From Xylona heveae TC161 (taxonomy: Eukaryota; Ascomycota; Xylonomycetes; Xylonales; Xylonaceae), in assembly GCF_001619985.1 (NCBI RefSeq), contig NW_017264196.1, forward strand, positions 496,001 to 560,000: a stretch of 64,000 bases of DNA, in the 5' to 3' direction. The notes beneath the pieces were generated by a model. The model was not told where the DNA came from and made no database searches. It saw nothing but the letters and a program-made list of their open reading frames with translations. The number at the start of each line of letters is the position of its first letter. Positions within the stretch are counted from its first letter, which is position 1. A program made the position numbers and the translations under genes. Shown here piece after piece: positions 33,161-45,112 of the stretch.

Positions 33161-33728
33161 AGAGAAAGGATAAGAAAACATTGTTTGGGGAAACTGCTGG
33201 CGTAGCGTTTGTATTCTTTTTGGATTGTTCTCATCTGCGTCTTCTTTATACATAGTGCATTGAGAACTCCTGGACTAGGCGCAAGAAAAATCGAATTGTA
33301 TTTCATCACATCAAAGTACATTAATTTATGTCTCAAATTGCACATCTTGACTGTCCTATAAGTTGATACATGCGAATTCTACTTTTACAAGGATCATCAC
33401 TCTAGGTAGATATGCTCAAAGAGAAAAAAGCTCTTGTAAAGGAAGGCGAGATGAAAAAAAGAGGAAAAGAAAAAGTATGTATTGGAACAATTTGAAGACT
33501 AATAAACAGCGATAGAAGCGCTGCTGAAGTGGTAATGCTTCGTGGGAATCCGCTAAATACAAAACGACTATGTACCTGCTGCTGTAGGGCCTTGACGAGC
33601 GCAATAAATGCTGATAGGGGGGTAAAAATCACAAAGATCTAATCCTTGGCATCATTACCGCCCAGACACATCGATGTCAGGCCATCTAGGCGAAAATACT
33701 ATTATAGTCAAGGTACGAAGGGATAAGC
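33161..33728. other. Intergenic between convergent ESF1 and NDE genes
   Basis: About 570 bp, AT-rich, expected to hold both 3' untranslated regions. Small open stretches on the minus strand (33400-33630) have no family features and are not called. Confidence 0.55.
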
Positions 33729-36107
33729 TTAGAAGACATAGAGATCTGCGCCATTGGTTATGATTAGTGAATGATTTTTTTCAGATATCGCAAGAGCATA
33801 TCGGTCTGCCAAAATATCAAGGGTGATGATGGATTAAAAACCGTTGACACTTACCTCTTCCAAACAAGGCACGCTTCGTCCAGTCCATACCAAGCAGGAT
33901 ACGGGTCCGCAGGCTGACACTCTGGGCAAAGTAAATACTGCGCCAGAGATAGACAGCAAGCAGTCCACCACCGAAACTGTGGCCGTTGATATCAAAAATA
34001 GCAGCGTTGCCAATATAGGCCAAGCTTCCCAAGTGCTTGTAGTCGAATGCCTTGTAGACGGCTTCATCAAGATCACCATAGTCCACCTGATTGAGCATCA
34101 TACCAGGGGCAGCATGTGCAATCTTTGTGAATTTGCGACCAAGGTATTGACCTTGCTGGTGAGCGCGCTGAGCGGTGGCAGGAAGAGACGTGAGCTTGGA
34201 GTCAATCTGCTTCAATAGTTCTGTGAGCTCGCCAAAGTCGAGTGTGCCAGACTTGTCCAGATCGTATTGCTCAAAGAGCTTGTCGACGCGTCGCAAATGA
34301 TCGGCAGCCTGAGGGAAACGGGCCTTGACTCGGGATGCGACGTTGCGCCACTCCCCAAATGAGAGTTCCATGCTCTCAGGATCCTTGCCTTTTTCCCATG
34401 CAAGCGTGCGCAAAAACGTAACAAGATGATCAGCCACGTTGTTTTGAACGGTGGCACAGTCACCAACGGCATAGACATCGCCCAATGGGGCGCCAATCAA
34501 TCGGAGATGTGTATCAGTTTCAAGAGCGTGACGGTTTTGCTGATGGTCTCCAAGTTTATCACTGATCTTCTTGCAGAAGGGCGTTTGCGCTGAATGCCAT
34601 ATTAGTTGGGACAGTTGGAAAGTTGGGGGATTAGATCAGACATACTGACGCCAGTCGACCACAGACAAAAACCCATCGGAAGTTCTTTTCTCACAATCTT
34701 GCCATCGTCATCCTTTTGCGTGAAGATGATTCGATCAGGCTTGACCTCCTCGACGCGCGAGTTCGTCATCACCTGCACATCGTCATGGGCAAAACGTTCC
34801 TGTAAAGAATCTTGTTAGCTTACTCATGGCCAGTCCATGGCGTTTGTACACTCACTTCAGCGTAGCGTGAAAGGGCTTCATCATAAGTGTTCAAAATGTG
34901 GCTTCGACTTTGGATGACGTGAACAGAAATCTCATTTCGAAGGATACGGGGGAATCTTTCAAAGAGATCCTGGTTGAGCATATCGAAAAGTTCGGCCGCA
35001 AATTCGACACCAGTGGGTCCACCACCGCTCACAACAAATGAGAGTAATCGGCGACGCTCCTCATCTGTTGTCGTTGGAAGGCATGCGCGTTCAATGTTTT
35101 TCACCACCCTATTTCTGATATTGCGTGCATCTTCAATGGTCTTGAGGAAATGGCAATTTTCCAACCCCTTGACACCATGTGGATTGGTGGTGGAGCCTGT
35201 ACTTGAATTAACGGCGCATTCGAATCATCAGTTTAGAAAACATACCAACTGCGATCACCAGCTTATCATACGGAAGGTAGAAGTGCCGCTTGTTCCCAGT
35301 TTCATCAAACTGTGACACCTCTAGAAGCTTCGAGGAAAAGTCGATGTCTTCTGCGCGCGCTCTAAGGAAGTGCCCGTGTATCCGCTTGACAATGCGACGG
35401 ATAGGTTCTACGAGAGAGCGCAGTTCCAAAGTACCGACTGTGGCTGAAGGAAGCATGGGCGTGAACAGGAAATAATTGATCGGAGAAACAACGGTAACAT
35501 GGTAATCATGCGGATTCAGGGTTTTCAGCAGCGCGACGCTGCCCCAGCCACTGCCCAGAATGACAAGCCTAGGCTTGTCTTTCTGCTTAACCATGTCAGG
35601 GGTATCTTCGTCATCAACCAGAATCTCGGCAATGGGTAGATTCTTCGGACCACCCGTGCGAGGATTCAAAGCCATTTCGGCCACCGGAATGTCAGCGTGA
35701 GTTAAATCTTCCCGAGTCTGGATCGCATCGTAGATGATAATAGCAAGAATGATGGTGCCGCTAAAGATGACGAATAGACCACAGAAAGCCAGGGCTCGAT
35801 AGCAATATCGAAACATGGTTGATCGCTGAAGAAGCGATATCAGCGCACGAGCAGGTTGCTTTGTCGAGACAAATCTCGTCAGCTGCAGTTGACCGGATGA
35901 CCATTTTTGCTTTGGAAGCAGGCTCGAAGGAGTCAGAGGTTGAGGCCTCTTGCTTGGGTTATGAAACGCCCGTATAGAGGCAGAAGGGGCGGGACGTGGA
36001 GCTGCTGGGAAAAGGCGTTGAATGGGGCGAGATGCTCCTTGCCTTGGAACGCGCCACGGGGCGGCAGTTCCAAGACGAAGGAGGTTCAATGGCTGGCGTT
36101 GAAGCAT
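33729..36107 (-). CDS. External alternative (rotenone-insensitive) NADH dehydrogenase with EF-hand
   Basis: Type II NADH:ubiquinone oxidoreductase of the mitochondrial inner membrane, passing electrons to quinone without pumping protons. Exons in transcript order: 36107-35246, 35196-34856, 34799-34646, 34589-33855, 33745-33729 (702 aa). The N-terminus is Arg/Ala/Pro-rich (probable targeting signal), followed by a membrane helix (ALAFCGLFVIFSGTIILAII). The first dinucleotide-binding motif is LVILGSGWGSVALLKTL, the second VVSGGGPTGVEFAAEL. A single canonical EF-hand loop, DLDKSGTLDFGE, lies in the insert after the FAD-binding block DVYAVGDCATV. The C-terminal anchor has YIGNAAIFDINGHSFGGGLL and ends GRDLYVF, of which the last residues come from a 17-nt exon. 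The EF-hand marks the Ca2+-regulated subtype (as Neurospora NDE1, established for the family). Exact paralogue name left open. Confidence 0.92.
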
Positions 36108-37025
36108 CCTTCAATTGTTATGCCGTATCAAAAAATGGACACAAATTCGAAGCTGCTCAATTGAGCCAAATTGAGCCGCTGAGAACAAGCTCAGCGGCAA
36201 TGGATCCAAAAACAGAGCTGACGAACGCTATGAGAGGGACGAAAACGGTCCAAAGTTAGTATGCATGAAAAAATGAAGGCATGAAAAAGGTAATTGGAAG
36301 CTTTTAAGAAGTCAATGGGATGGATGGTGGTCGTAAAGGCGCGGAAAGGCGGCAGTAATTGGCACGGGAACGATGTCGGCGGTGGATCAAGGATGGGGCC
36401 CCCATGTTCGGAGATCTGTGTGGGAAGGATAATCGTGACGTCGCAAACAGTCAATATCGCTTACCTAAGTGAAACCTTGCAAGCTCTCGGGTCATTCCCA
36501 TTTAGGGAAGGAGCTCGGGTTGCATGTTCCGAAAGTGGGATACAGGCTGCGAATCTACCAGTAAAAATCAGAATGCTTAACTTATCAAATCAATCAATCA
36601 ATCAATCAATTAATCAATCAATCCGAAGGCCATTCCTTCCTGGAAAGGTAGGTGCGGTGAGTGGGCGAGCTTGGTTGTAGTTGCTATATGTTCAATTCAA
36701 CTTTGACTGAGCCAGAAACTAACTCTAGATATTTCCAGCAACAACACGATATTATGCATAGTCTCTTCACAGCAGATGAGCTGCGTTTCCCAATGTCAAT
36801 GACTGATCCTTTTCCCAGAGACCGAGAAAACGCCGGAGTTGTCCCTTGGTCCACTGCGCCGTCCCCCACACCATTCGCGCCAAGAAAAGTTAGGAAGTAT
36901 ATATATAAAACAAGATGAAAAGCAAATATATGTGACCAAGTATGGTATCACTTATATGAGCATATAGACCGAATATTGCAAATTTAACCAGTGTGGATGT
37001 CCCATCAAACGAGTACATGCTGCGA
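36108..37025. other. Intergenic: promoter side of NDE, 3' flank of SCC2, AATC microsatellite
   Basis: About 920 bp. It contains an AATC tetranucleotide repeat (36588-36623) and a C-run (GGGGCCCCC near 36396). No coding region is supported; short + strand open stretches lack family features. Confidence 0.55.
36588..36623. repeat. (AATC)n microsatellite
   Basis: About nine tandem AATC units with one interruption (AATT), in the intergenic region upstream of the NADH dehydrogenase gene. Confidence 0.85.
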
Positions 37026-40000
37026 TTATACTCTGTCAAAATCCTCAATGCTTCCAGACCTTCGCCCACCAAGGGAGGGCCGTGAGCCTCTCCGTGCCTT
37101 TTTCGGTGTCGAGTCCGCGAGGAAGGATCCCTTCCTTTTGGAGCTTCTTGAGTCTGCACTGGGAGGCGCAGGACTGTAATCTTCCTCTTCTGCAATTGGC
37201 GTTCCTAGTCTGGCCGTTGGGTCAAGGTCTTCTTCGTCTTCCGCAGCAACCTTTAGCTCGTCATCGATTGACAACAGCGCGACAAATCGCTTGCATCGTT
37301 CAGACATTGAGTCAGAATTCTCTAAGCTTGCCATAATTTGTACAACCTGGCTTAAGTATGACTCCCCGCTGGCACTGTGTGTCTTGATTGGAGCTTTGGT
37401 GAGATCCTTGCTTTGGCCTTTACCCTTGCTTTCGCGCGGTTTCTCTATCGATTGGAGACCGTAGAGGCGGCGAAGAAAGGTCCTGGTCTCCCACAATAAT
37501 GAAAGAATCATGGCGGCAGCAGTCAGCTGCTGTAATCTTTGAAGATTCTTTGACTGCTCAACACCAATGGCCTTCGGCTCTTCTATCCCGTTACCGGCCA
37601 CGTTGTTCACCAGCTGGAGCACATCAGTCTCAATGGCGTGAGCCACACCCGCTCCTGTCCCTGCAACAATTTTCTCCAGGCAAGCCACGACGAGTTGTAG
37701 CTCATCGAGTCGTCCGTAGTCGAAGAAGGAAATATTTTCAACAACGAACCTCACGAACTGTAGATGCACAGGGGCTGTATCCTTCACCTCTAACGTGCCC
37801 GGCTCAAAGTTCAGCTTTGCACAAAGATTAGACAGAAACTTCCTCCGGAGCTTGCCATTCCCTGTCTTGATAACTTCGAAGAGGGGTTTAAGCTTCGCGC
37901 TGCATGGGTTGCTTCTTGCTCCGGATAAGTCTTTCAAAGTATCTCGCTGGTAGAGGAACGCTTGATTTACAGCTCGCATGTATTCCTTTTCGAGCATACT
38001 TTCATGTTTGCTATGCAAGACTCGATGCTCTGCCAAAGCCAAACTGGCAATGGCAGCGTTGCCCGATGTCTCCAAGGCAACCAAAGTTGGGCCCAGTTCC
38101 TTCGGATGGACAAGGCCTTGCCGATTGATGCTTCCAAGAATTTCCGCTGCAATCAAAGCGTATCCGTCCTGGGATGCAAGTGCTACCCGGAGAACTTTCC
38201 CTAAAAATCGCTGTGCGATAGATGTAGAGACACCATCATTCTCACCAGCCACCAACGAGTTCTCGAGTCGGCCTCCCTCTAACATCGTGCCATCGCCACC
38301 AAAGAGATCTTCATTGTCTTCAGATCGTTGTTCTTCTTTCAACAGAAATCCTTTAAAGCTGCGCAGAACGATTTCCTCGAGTTCTCGGTCGCCCTGAGCG
38401 AAAACTATCTCAAAAGCACTATTCACTTGCTCTTTGAGGTAATTTCTCGGCCAGGCCTGGCAGATCATACCGACGCTGTCCAGCGCGGATTTTCGAAGCT
38501 CAAGTGGCTGCTTTGGGTTTGTGAATGGCGTCAGGATATCGACAAGAAGCCCAGAGACCGAGGTCCCCTTCCACCATGGAAACGACTCTTTGAAAAGTCT
38601 AGGGTCATTCTCGAAGTTGCAATACTGTCCAAAGGCACCAGATATCATCATGTATCGCTTGACTCTGATCAAAGCCTTCGCCTGCTGCGCATCCGCGAAA
38701 TTTATCGCCTTTGCAGCATGAACCTGTTTTATAGATGAAATGGTAAGTTTCGCCAGTCTGTCAGTATTACGTAGAACTCCGTTAATCGTCCAAAGACATG
38801 GCACAACTTCTTTAAGCTCGTTTTTGCCAAGTCTAGAAATGCTCTTTAGAAGAGCGTCCTGAACAGACTTGAGGAAACCTTGTTGTAATCTAGGCAAGAA
38901 TGGGAACGTATGGCGAAAAATGACAATGATTGATCTGTAAACGACCAGGTCGTCACAGTTGGAAAGGTTCTCCACATAGGGTTGTAGCAGCTCCAGTTGC
39001 TCTGCATCAAAAAGCCTTGCATTGGCCTTGGCAAAAATAGTCAAGGTCTGTAAAATAGACTGCCCGTTCAATTTCTCTGGCGAGTCTCCACTGTCTACAA
39101 GATTATCAAACATATTGTTGACTATGATCTTGCAGACTCGATTGTTCGCTTGAGAGTTCTTCGCCTCTCTGCGCAGGAGATTCCGCAGAAGAGATTCGAG
39201 AACAGCCGAAACAGCATCTCCGCGTTGGGCAGTGTTGACTATTAATGCAACGTGGTCTCGCAGAGACAAAGGAGTGGTAACGGAGGTTTCGGTTCCCTCG
39301 GCAAGGTTGTAGAAAGGTGACATCCAAACTTCTTCGAGAATCTGCAGAGCAAGTTCGCATACGCTCTCTTCTGTGTCTTTAACTCGTTGCAGAAGGTTGT
39401 CCGCGATGACCACTTTCACTTCGCCTTTACTGCTAGAAAGATAAATATCTTTCAAAAGCTTCATGGTGCGCTTTCGGACTCCAATGGCGGGATCACCCGT
39501 TCTAGGAAGGAGAACACCAACTATTTCGTCATGAAGGGTTGGTTTCAGCTGTAGACATTTGCCTAAGAGACTGATGGCGGAGTCTCGGACTAGAGGTGAT
39601 TTATCCATCGCGCAAGCAAGGATATGGCGCATTACGTAGGCCCCGCGGTCTAGTATTGTGGCATCCTTGTCCAAAAGCTGAACGATGCTTTTAAGACTGC
39701 GACTTCGGACGGTAGCTTGATCGCTGCTCATTGATCGCAGTAAAATACTAAGAACCCTATCGAAGAGTTTGCAAAATGGCATATTAAGAAGAGCTGTAGA
39801 ATACGCGAGACGGCCACGACCCGATGGCTGATTTTCTCGGTCACTTTGAACCTGACGTTAGACATAGTTTTTCCAACAAAGGGAGAACTCCACTTACCCT
39901 TCATCATACAGATGCGTTATATCTAGTATTGATTGCTCAAGATGAAAAGCTATGCGACCGTACGTCTCACCCATGCTCTCTTCTCTATCATGCTCGTCCA

Positions 40001-42711
40001 GCAATTCGAATGCAGTCCATAATGACTTTGCCCATTGCATCAGGAGAAAGCCGATGCTCTGATTTTGATGCTCGCCGATATCCACCAACCTCAGGTGCTC
40101 CAGCGCAATTCTGTAAGGTCCTTTCCATCCAAGGAGATCGACCACCTGGAGCTTTCCATTCAGTGCTTCTTCGGCGAGCTGTCCAAGATCAACTTCGCTC
40201 GGCAGATCATTGATTTCCAAATTCCGAGCCATTTGCCTTGTTGATGAAATAACATCAGATATAGCTGTGCCCATCAAACCCATCAAGTCCAGTGCCATGT
40301 TTTTAGCAGGGGCTGAGCTCTTTTCACTTTCTGAAATACTAATCATATTGACTAGCAATGCTCTAAGTAGTAGCTCCGCTGCTGGCCAATCAACAGAGTT
40401 GAGGACGATGACAAAATCTTCGGTAAAAATATCCAGAAGGTTCCGATACGGCTGATCCCCGCTTTTGCTTGACGTCTGCCCTCGTTGGACAAGGTATTTT
40501 ATTACGTAGTGCGCGTTATTGTAAGCATTGTCATGCAAAGGTCGGGCCAGATCAATCAACCTTTCGACAGCGTTGGATGGATTAGCTGCTGCTTCACTTT
40601 CCGTTGTCTTCGAGGAAGATCCACTTCTCATCTTTCCGGAGGTCGTTTCGTCCCGCCCCGCAAATGAATCCTCGTTATCGATGTCATCCCGAGCGAGTTT
40701 GAGCGGAGATTTTCTTCCTTGTTGATCTGAACAATCCGCGGTGGAGCTTGATTGAACCAGTCTCATAATAAGAGCCGAGACTAATTGAATGCTTTTGCCA
40801 TCATCAAGTTTATACTGCCTCGCACTCTGGCGAGTCACAGGGAGCTTTTCCAATGACGACAAGATCTCGTCAAAGATAAATGTTCGTTGGTCTGGATACT
40901 TGGAGAATATCTTTGCAAGCACGTCCATGCCAACTCGCCTCAGAAGCTCAAACTTCTGGATCCCCAGAATAGACTCCTTCTCGTTTGGCGCATTCTCGAC
41001 AAAGATCAATGCGGACGCCATGAATTCGGCCATTGTGACGATCTGCTCAGAGACTTCGACCTTGACCAAAAGATCGGCGAGTAGCGTGAGTACTTTGCCA
41101 CAGTGATGCAACAAAGTGGAAATTTGCTTCTTGTGTGAGCTTAAAGCCTTGAAATTGTCAGCGGCTTCCCCTGAACTTCGCATTTCGACCACAGGCACCA
41201 CACAGGTTTCCAAAATATTCTTCAGACAGTTGAGGACGCTCTGTAAGTGTCCTTCAGCATAGAGCTGCTTCTCTTCACGGCCGCCAGTCAAGATCCTCAA
41301 CGACAGCCTTGCCGAACGAAGTATAGCTTGAGCTATTTCCAGCTTTTGTAGAAATCTTTCTACCTCGTCCGCACCCGCGCCATCTTCAAGCTTCAAATTA
41401 AGCGTATCGACATGTCCCAGGGCCCCTTCACAGATTTTCTGAAGGCGACTCAGGTGCTCCACAGGAATCTCGTGAAGAAGATGAAGGGTCGATACTTTCT
41501 GGATTCCACTTTCTAGTTTTGACTGAATTTCAGGGGAAATTATGGCAGCATCGGACTCGCCATAGGTCATTGGCAAGAAAACACGGAAATCGTCTGTTGA
41601 GGTGAGTCCTGATGTGTCAGGTTGTAACCGGTCTTCTGCTTCAAAGATTGTGAACATTAGATCTTGAGCATGCCGAATGCATGCTTCAGATCTAGCTCTT
41701 GAGTCCGGACCATTTGCAAACAATTGACTCTTCGGCGCTTCGATGTGCTGCTCGCTTTTGGAATTCATTGCCCTTTGAGCCTCCGCCTTTATGGACTCAT
41801 CGACATCTGGAAAGGTCTGGTATTGGGTCTGGCGTGTAGGAGAGAGCTGGGGCAGTACAATCGATGGCGTTGTTCCCGGCTTTACTGATGAATCCGCAGT
41901 CGGAGGTTTTACTTGTATAATCGGTGTAGAATCTTGGTTCATCTTCGGATCACGAGGCAAAATGCTAGGCTGAGCAGGGGTAGACGATGGGCGTACAGTG
42001 GGCGTGCGAGGAGAGTCGAGAGCATTAAGTGATTTTATGCCGGGTGTACTAGGTGTCGGATCTGAATGGTCAGCGCAGAACGGGCCAAGTTCAGACAAAT
42101 AGTAATAGATCCAAACATACATCTATAACCCACGGAGGTTGATTCGAGAATCATGTTTGCAAAGGGGCTCAGCCGAAGATCCTGGCGGTGCGTGCCGTTA
42201 TCTGTCGAGCTATTCGGTCTCGAACGTCGGGTCGGGATTGGCTTGAACGAGCTGGGGCCGATGAGACAAGGCTGAGAAATAGAATATATCAATTTCACTT
42301 ACTATTCAGTCAGATTATTGGCATCCAAGATTCCACGCAGTTCCTGTGTTGCTCCTTGAAGAAGGGCAGACATGCCGTTATGCCTGTATGCATGTTCATT
42401 CAAGGTATGCAATGAGGGACGAACAGCGTCTTCTTCGGCGGGGGTAAGAAGAGGTATCGAGGATCCAGAAACGCCGACGGACGGTACAGAAATGAGTTCT
42501 AAAAGAAGTATTAGGCCATTAACGCAGATATAACTCTGAACGGTGCCAGAAGCGCACCTGGGCCAAATGGCGGGATAGAAGACAGCGGCGTATACTGGAG
42601 AGCTTCGTCTACCGTAAGCGGACGACGATGCCGGCGCGGAGCTCCGCCAGCAAGATGCGGAGGGATATCCATTGCTTGCGCATTTTGTGATTGTTGGTGG
42701 GAGTGTTGCAT
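37026..42711 (-). CDS. SCC2: Cohesin loader SCC2/Mis4 (NIPBL, Nipped-B family)
   Basis: Loads cohesin onto chromosomes together with Scc4. Exons in transcript order: 42711-42558, 42498-42303, 42251-42121, 42061-39898, 39843-37026 (1820 aa). The N-terminal, Scc4-binding side has the fungal signature RRHRRPLTVDEALQYTPLSS. A Ser/Pro-rich linker follows, then a HEAT-repeat solenoid. The hook region contains GRGRLAYSTALLNMPFCKLF, then DKSPLVRDSAISLLGKCL and VRKRTMKLLKDIYLSS, hallmark Scc2/Nipped-B HEAT blocks. The C-terminus has a basic KRKG...KKARRGSR stretch, probably a nuclear signal. Two introns use the second of two closely spaced AG acceptors: CCCCAG rather than TTCTCAG for intron 2, and CAAAG rather than GTCAG for intron 4. 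The other choice breaks the frame. The next gene, RPA12, is divergent from it. Confidence 0.92.
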
Positions 42712-43371
42712 TTTCACCGGAGATGTCTAGACTTGCGGCGGTTGGGTTGTTATGAGTGGATGAGATGCCATGCTTTGATGCGCCGTTAACATTGCGGGAC
42801 AATGTCAATGTCTTTCAAACAATATGGTGGATAGTTTTTGAAATTCTGAGTCGGTTCTATACATAAATGTAAGTTGTCAATGCCGTCAGTTGATCTTCCT
42901 TGCTGTAGATTGCAATTCCGCCTTTCGCGGGACGCTTTTGGTTCCGCCGACATCAATGTCGCTATAATAAAGGGCAGTTTAGCGCTCAATGGAGCGCCGT
43001 ATCAACGTTCCGTGCTTAGGGTGCCTGTCGATCATTTTCCGCATGCGCATATTGATCCCAGCATCATTGTCGGTACCTTATTCTTGGTGGAGATCTCACA
43101 TCCTATCAAGTATAGACCCCAAACTGCGTCAGTGGCCTTTAAAGTCACCTTGAAATATTTTCTGAGAGTTTGACAGACTCCCAGGCAACTTTATCATCCT
43201 CAACTCTCAGCGAAGACATACAAGAACGCTTTTGAAATTTTCCGCCACTTGCTCTCTTTTGTCTCTCAGGCTCTAGGAAGTTTGCGCTAGCTGAGTTCAA
43301 CTTGGGTACCAGCTTTTGCTCTTCAATCTTTCGCGAAGAAATTTTGTTCCGATCTACTCGCTCATAACATC
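42712..43371. promoter_or_regulatory. Divergent promoter region, SCC2 / RPA12
   Basis: The 660 bp between outward-facing starts. It carries TTTCGCG at 42923-42929 (CGCGAAA on the SCC2 strand) and a second copy at 43329-43335 inside the palindrome TTCGCGAA (43330-43337). CGCGAAA-like elements are bound by SBF/MBF-type cell-cycle factors in yeasts; whether they work here is unknown. Confidence 0.45.
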
Positions 43372-43864
43372 ATGTCCGCCATCGGGACGCTTGTTTTCTG
43401 CAATGATTGCGGAAATTTGCTTGACGGATCTATTGGCGATCCAAAATCAATTTTGACATGCGATGTTTGCGGCGCGCAATGCAGAGGTAAACCTAGAGGA
43501 GCTCAATCGGCGCATCTAGCTTGCTCGTTACTGACGGATCCTTCGACAGATACTTCTTCCAACACTGTCACCACCACTTCTCAGCCTACAGACTTTCCAT
43601 CGGCCTTGCGTTCAAAGCGTTCAGCAGTGCAGACTGTGACAGCTGGCGACATGAAGACTGAGGCAACTATTCACGAGACCTGCCCTGACTGTGAGACCAC
43701 TGGTCAAATGAGATACTACTCAGTGCAGCTCAGAAGTGCCGATGAGGGTAGCACCAATTTTTTCACTTGCACACATTGCGGTCACAAGTATGTCCCTTTG
43801 AGTGGGGAACAATCACTTTACATACGGCTAACACATTTCTTCCAGATGGAACACGAACAATTAG
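43372..43864 (+). CDS. RPA12: DNA-directed RNA polymerase I subunit RPA12
   Basis: Small subunit of RNA polymerase I with intrinsic RNA-cleavage activity. Exons 43372-43787 and 43846-43864 (144 aa). The N-terminal zinc ribbon has FCNDCGNLL and CDVCGAQC. A low-complexity Thr/Ser linker follows. The C-terminal TFIIS-like ribbon has CPDCETTGQMRYYSVQLRSA; its acidic hairpin is RSADEG, corresponding to the catalytic Asp-Glu of TFIIS. FFTCTHCGHK follows. The last exon completes KWNTNN, the canonical C-terminus; without splicing the frame runs into an unrelated tail. It lies back to back with SCC2 and converges on the deoxyhypusine hydroxylase gene. Confidence 0.95.
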
Positions 43865-44018
43865 AAAATCATTCCCTGCAATTGTCTGCATAAACTGGAG
43901 AATTATCAACATATACCCGACTCAATCGATGTCAAGCAATTTTTCATGCATCTATATTCATTTTTTTTTTAACAAAAAATTAATTTCGTAAATAAAATTC
44001 GGAGAGGAGATGGAGGTT

Positions 44019-45112
44019 TTATGCAGCGCCCGCGAGTGGCGCCTCTTGACCGGGGACAATGGCATACTCCATCTCTCCATTCTTTTCGAACTCTGCCATA
44101 TCCAAAGCCACAAGAATGCTCTCCTTGACGACCTGCTCGGGATCATTGAGAAATTCCTTAAGTAGCTCATCCACTCCCTCCTCGTCACCAAGGCTTCCAA
44201 GAGCTTCGGCAGCTTCATGTCGAACCATGCTTGCCTCCTCTTTGTTGCGAAGCGCCTCCTCCAGCGCAGGGATTGATGCTGGGTGGCATAGTTGACCGAA
44301 AACGAAAGCAATTTCGTGTCTGAATAAAGCCGATTTATCTTTGAGGCCAAGAGCAAGGGACTGGACAGCAGGGACCGCAGTTGGTAGGTCTGGAGGAGAA
44401 GCAAGATCGCGAAGAGCAAACATGGCGCGGTAACGTTCAAAAAGCGACAGATTGGTGTTCAGCAAAGCGTCTTGCAGCTCTGGGATGGATGGCGGCTGGG
44501 ATCCTTCAGGCATGGGCGGGGCAGGGTCGATTGAAGCGAAATCACTAGACATGCATACATTAATACAATGTTGAAAGCGATCTTCTATGTATTGGGCATT
44601 CCGTGAACCTACCTTGGTCGTAGCTTCTCCTGTTGACGATCCCTTGAGTGTTCCCACTCAATTCTTGCAACAGCGAGTTCACAGGTTTCTCTTACGGCCT
44701 CTAGCTCATTTGGGTCATCCCGAATTTCCTTAAGAAGTTGCAAAGTATCCGTATAGCCCAAAGCACCGAGCGCTTCGGCAGCCTCATGCCGACACATGGG
44801 CGCTTCAGCCTTGTCCTCCAAGGCCGCCCGTAAGTAGGGAACCGCAGCAGGATTTCTGGTTTGTCCCAAGCAGTAGGCTAACTCATGCTTCAATAGTTCA
44901 GAAGGCGACGAGAGGCCTGCCGCAATAGCGCTGATAGCGGGGACTGTCTGCTCTGTTGGAGGATTGAGACACGCAAGGTGCTTCAGCGAAAAAAGTGCTC
45001 GAAACTGCCGGGCGAGGGACGAGGTCTCGGAAGTGAGGATTTTCTTGAGGCTAGAGATGGTAGGGTCCTCCATATTTGTGGTGGAATCGGTGGGAATTGC
45101 TGAAGGCGCCAT
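44019..45112 (-). CDS. LIA1: Deoxyhypusine hydroxylase
   Basis: Di-iron HEAT-repeat monooxygenase that performs the last step of hypusine formation on eIF5A. Exons in transcript order: 45112-44613 and 44544-44019 (341 aa). It is built as two mirrored halves. The four His-Glu iron-binding motifs are visible: LLKHELAYCLGQ and MCRHEAAEALGALG in the first half, LFRHEIAFVFGQL and MVRHEAAEALGSLGDEEG in the second. The start ATG at 45112 (MAPSAIPTDST) gives a normal length. The 68-nt intron falls between the two halves. The C-terminus is MEYAIVPGQEAPLAGAA. Upstream lies about 1 kb of AT-rich divergent intergenic DNA shared with URB1. Confidence 0.95.
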
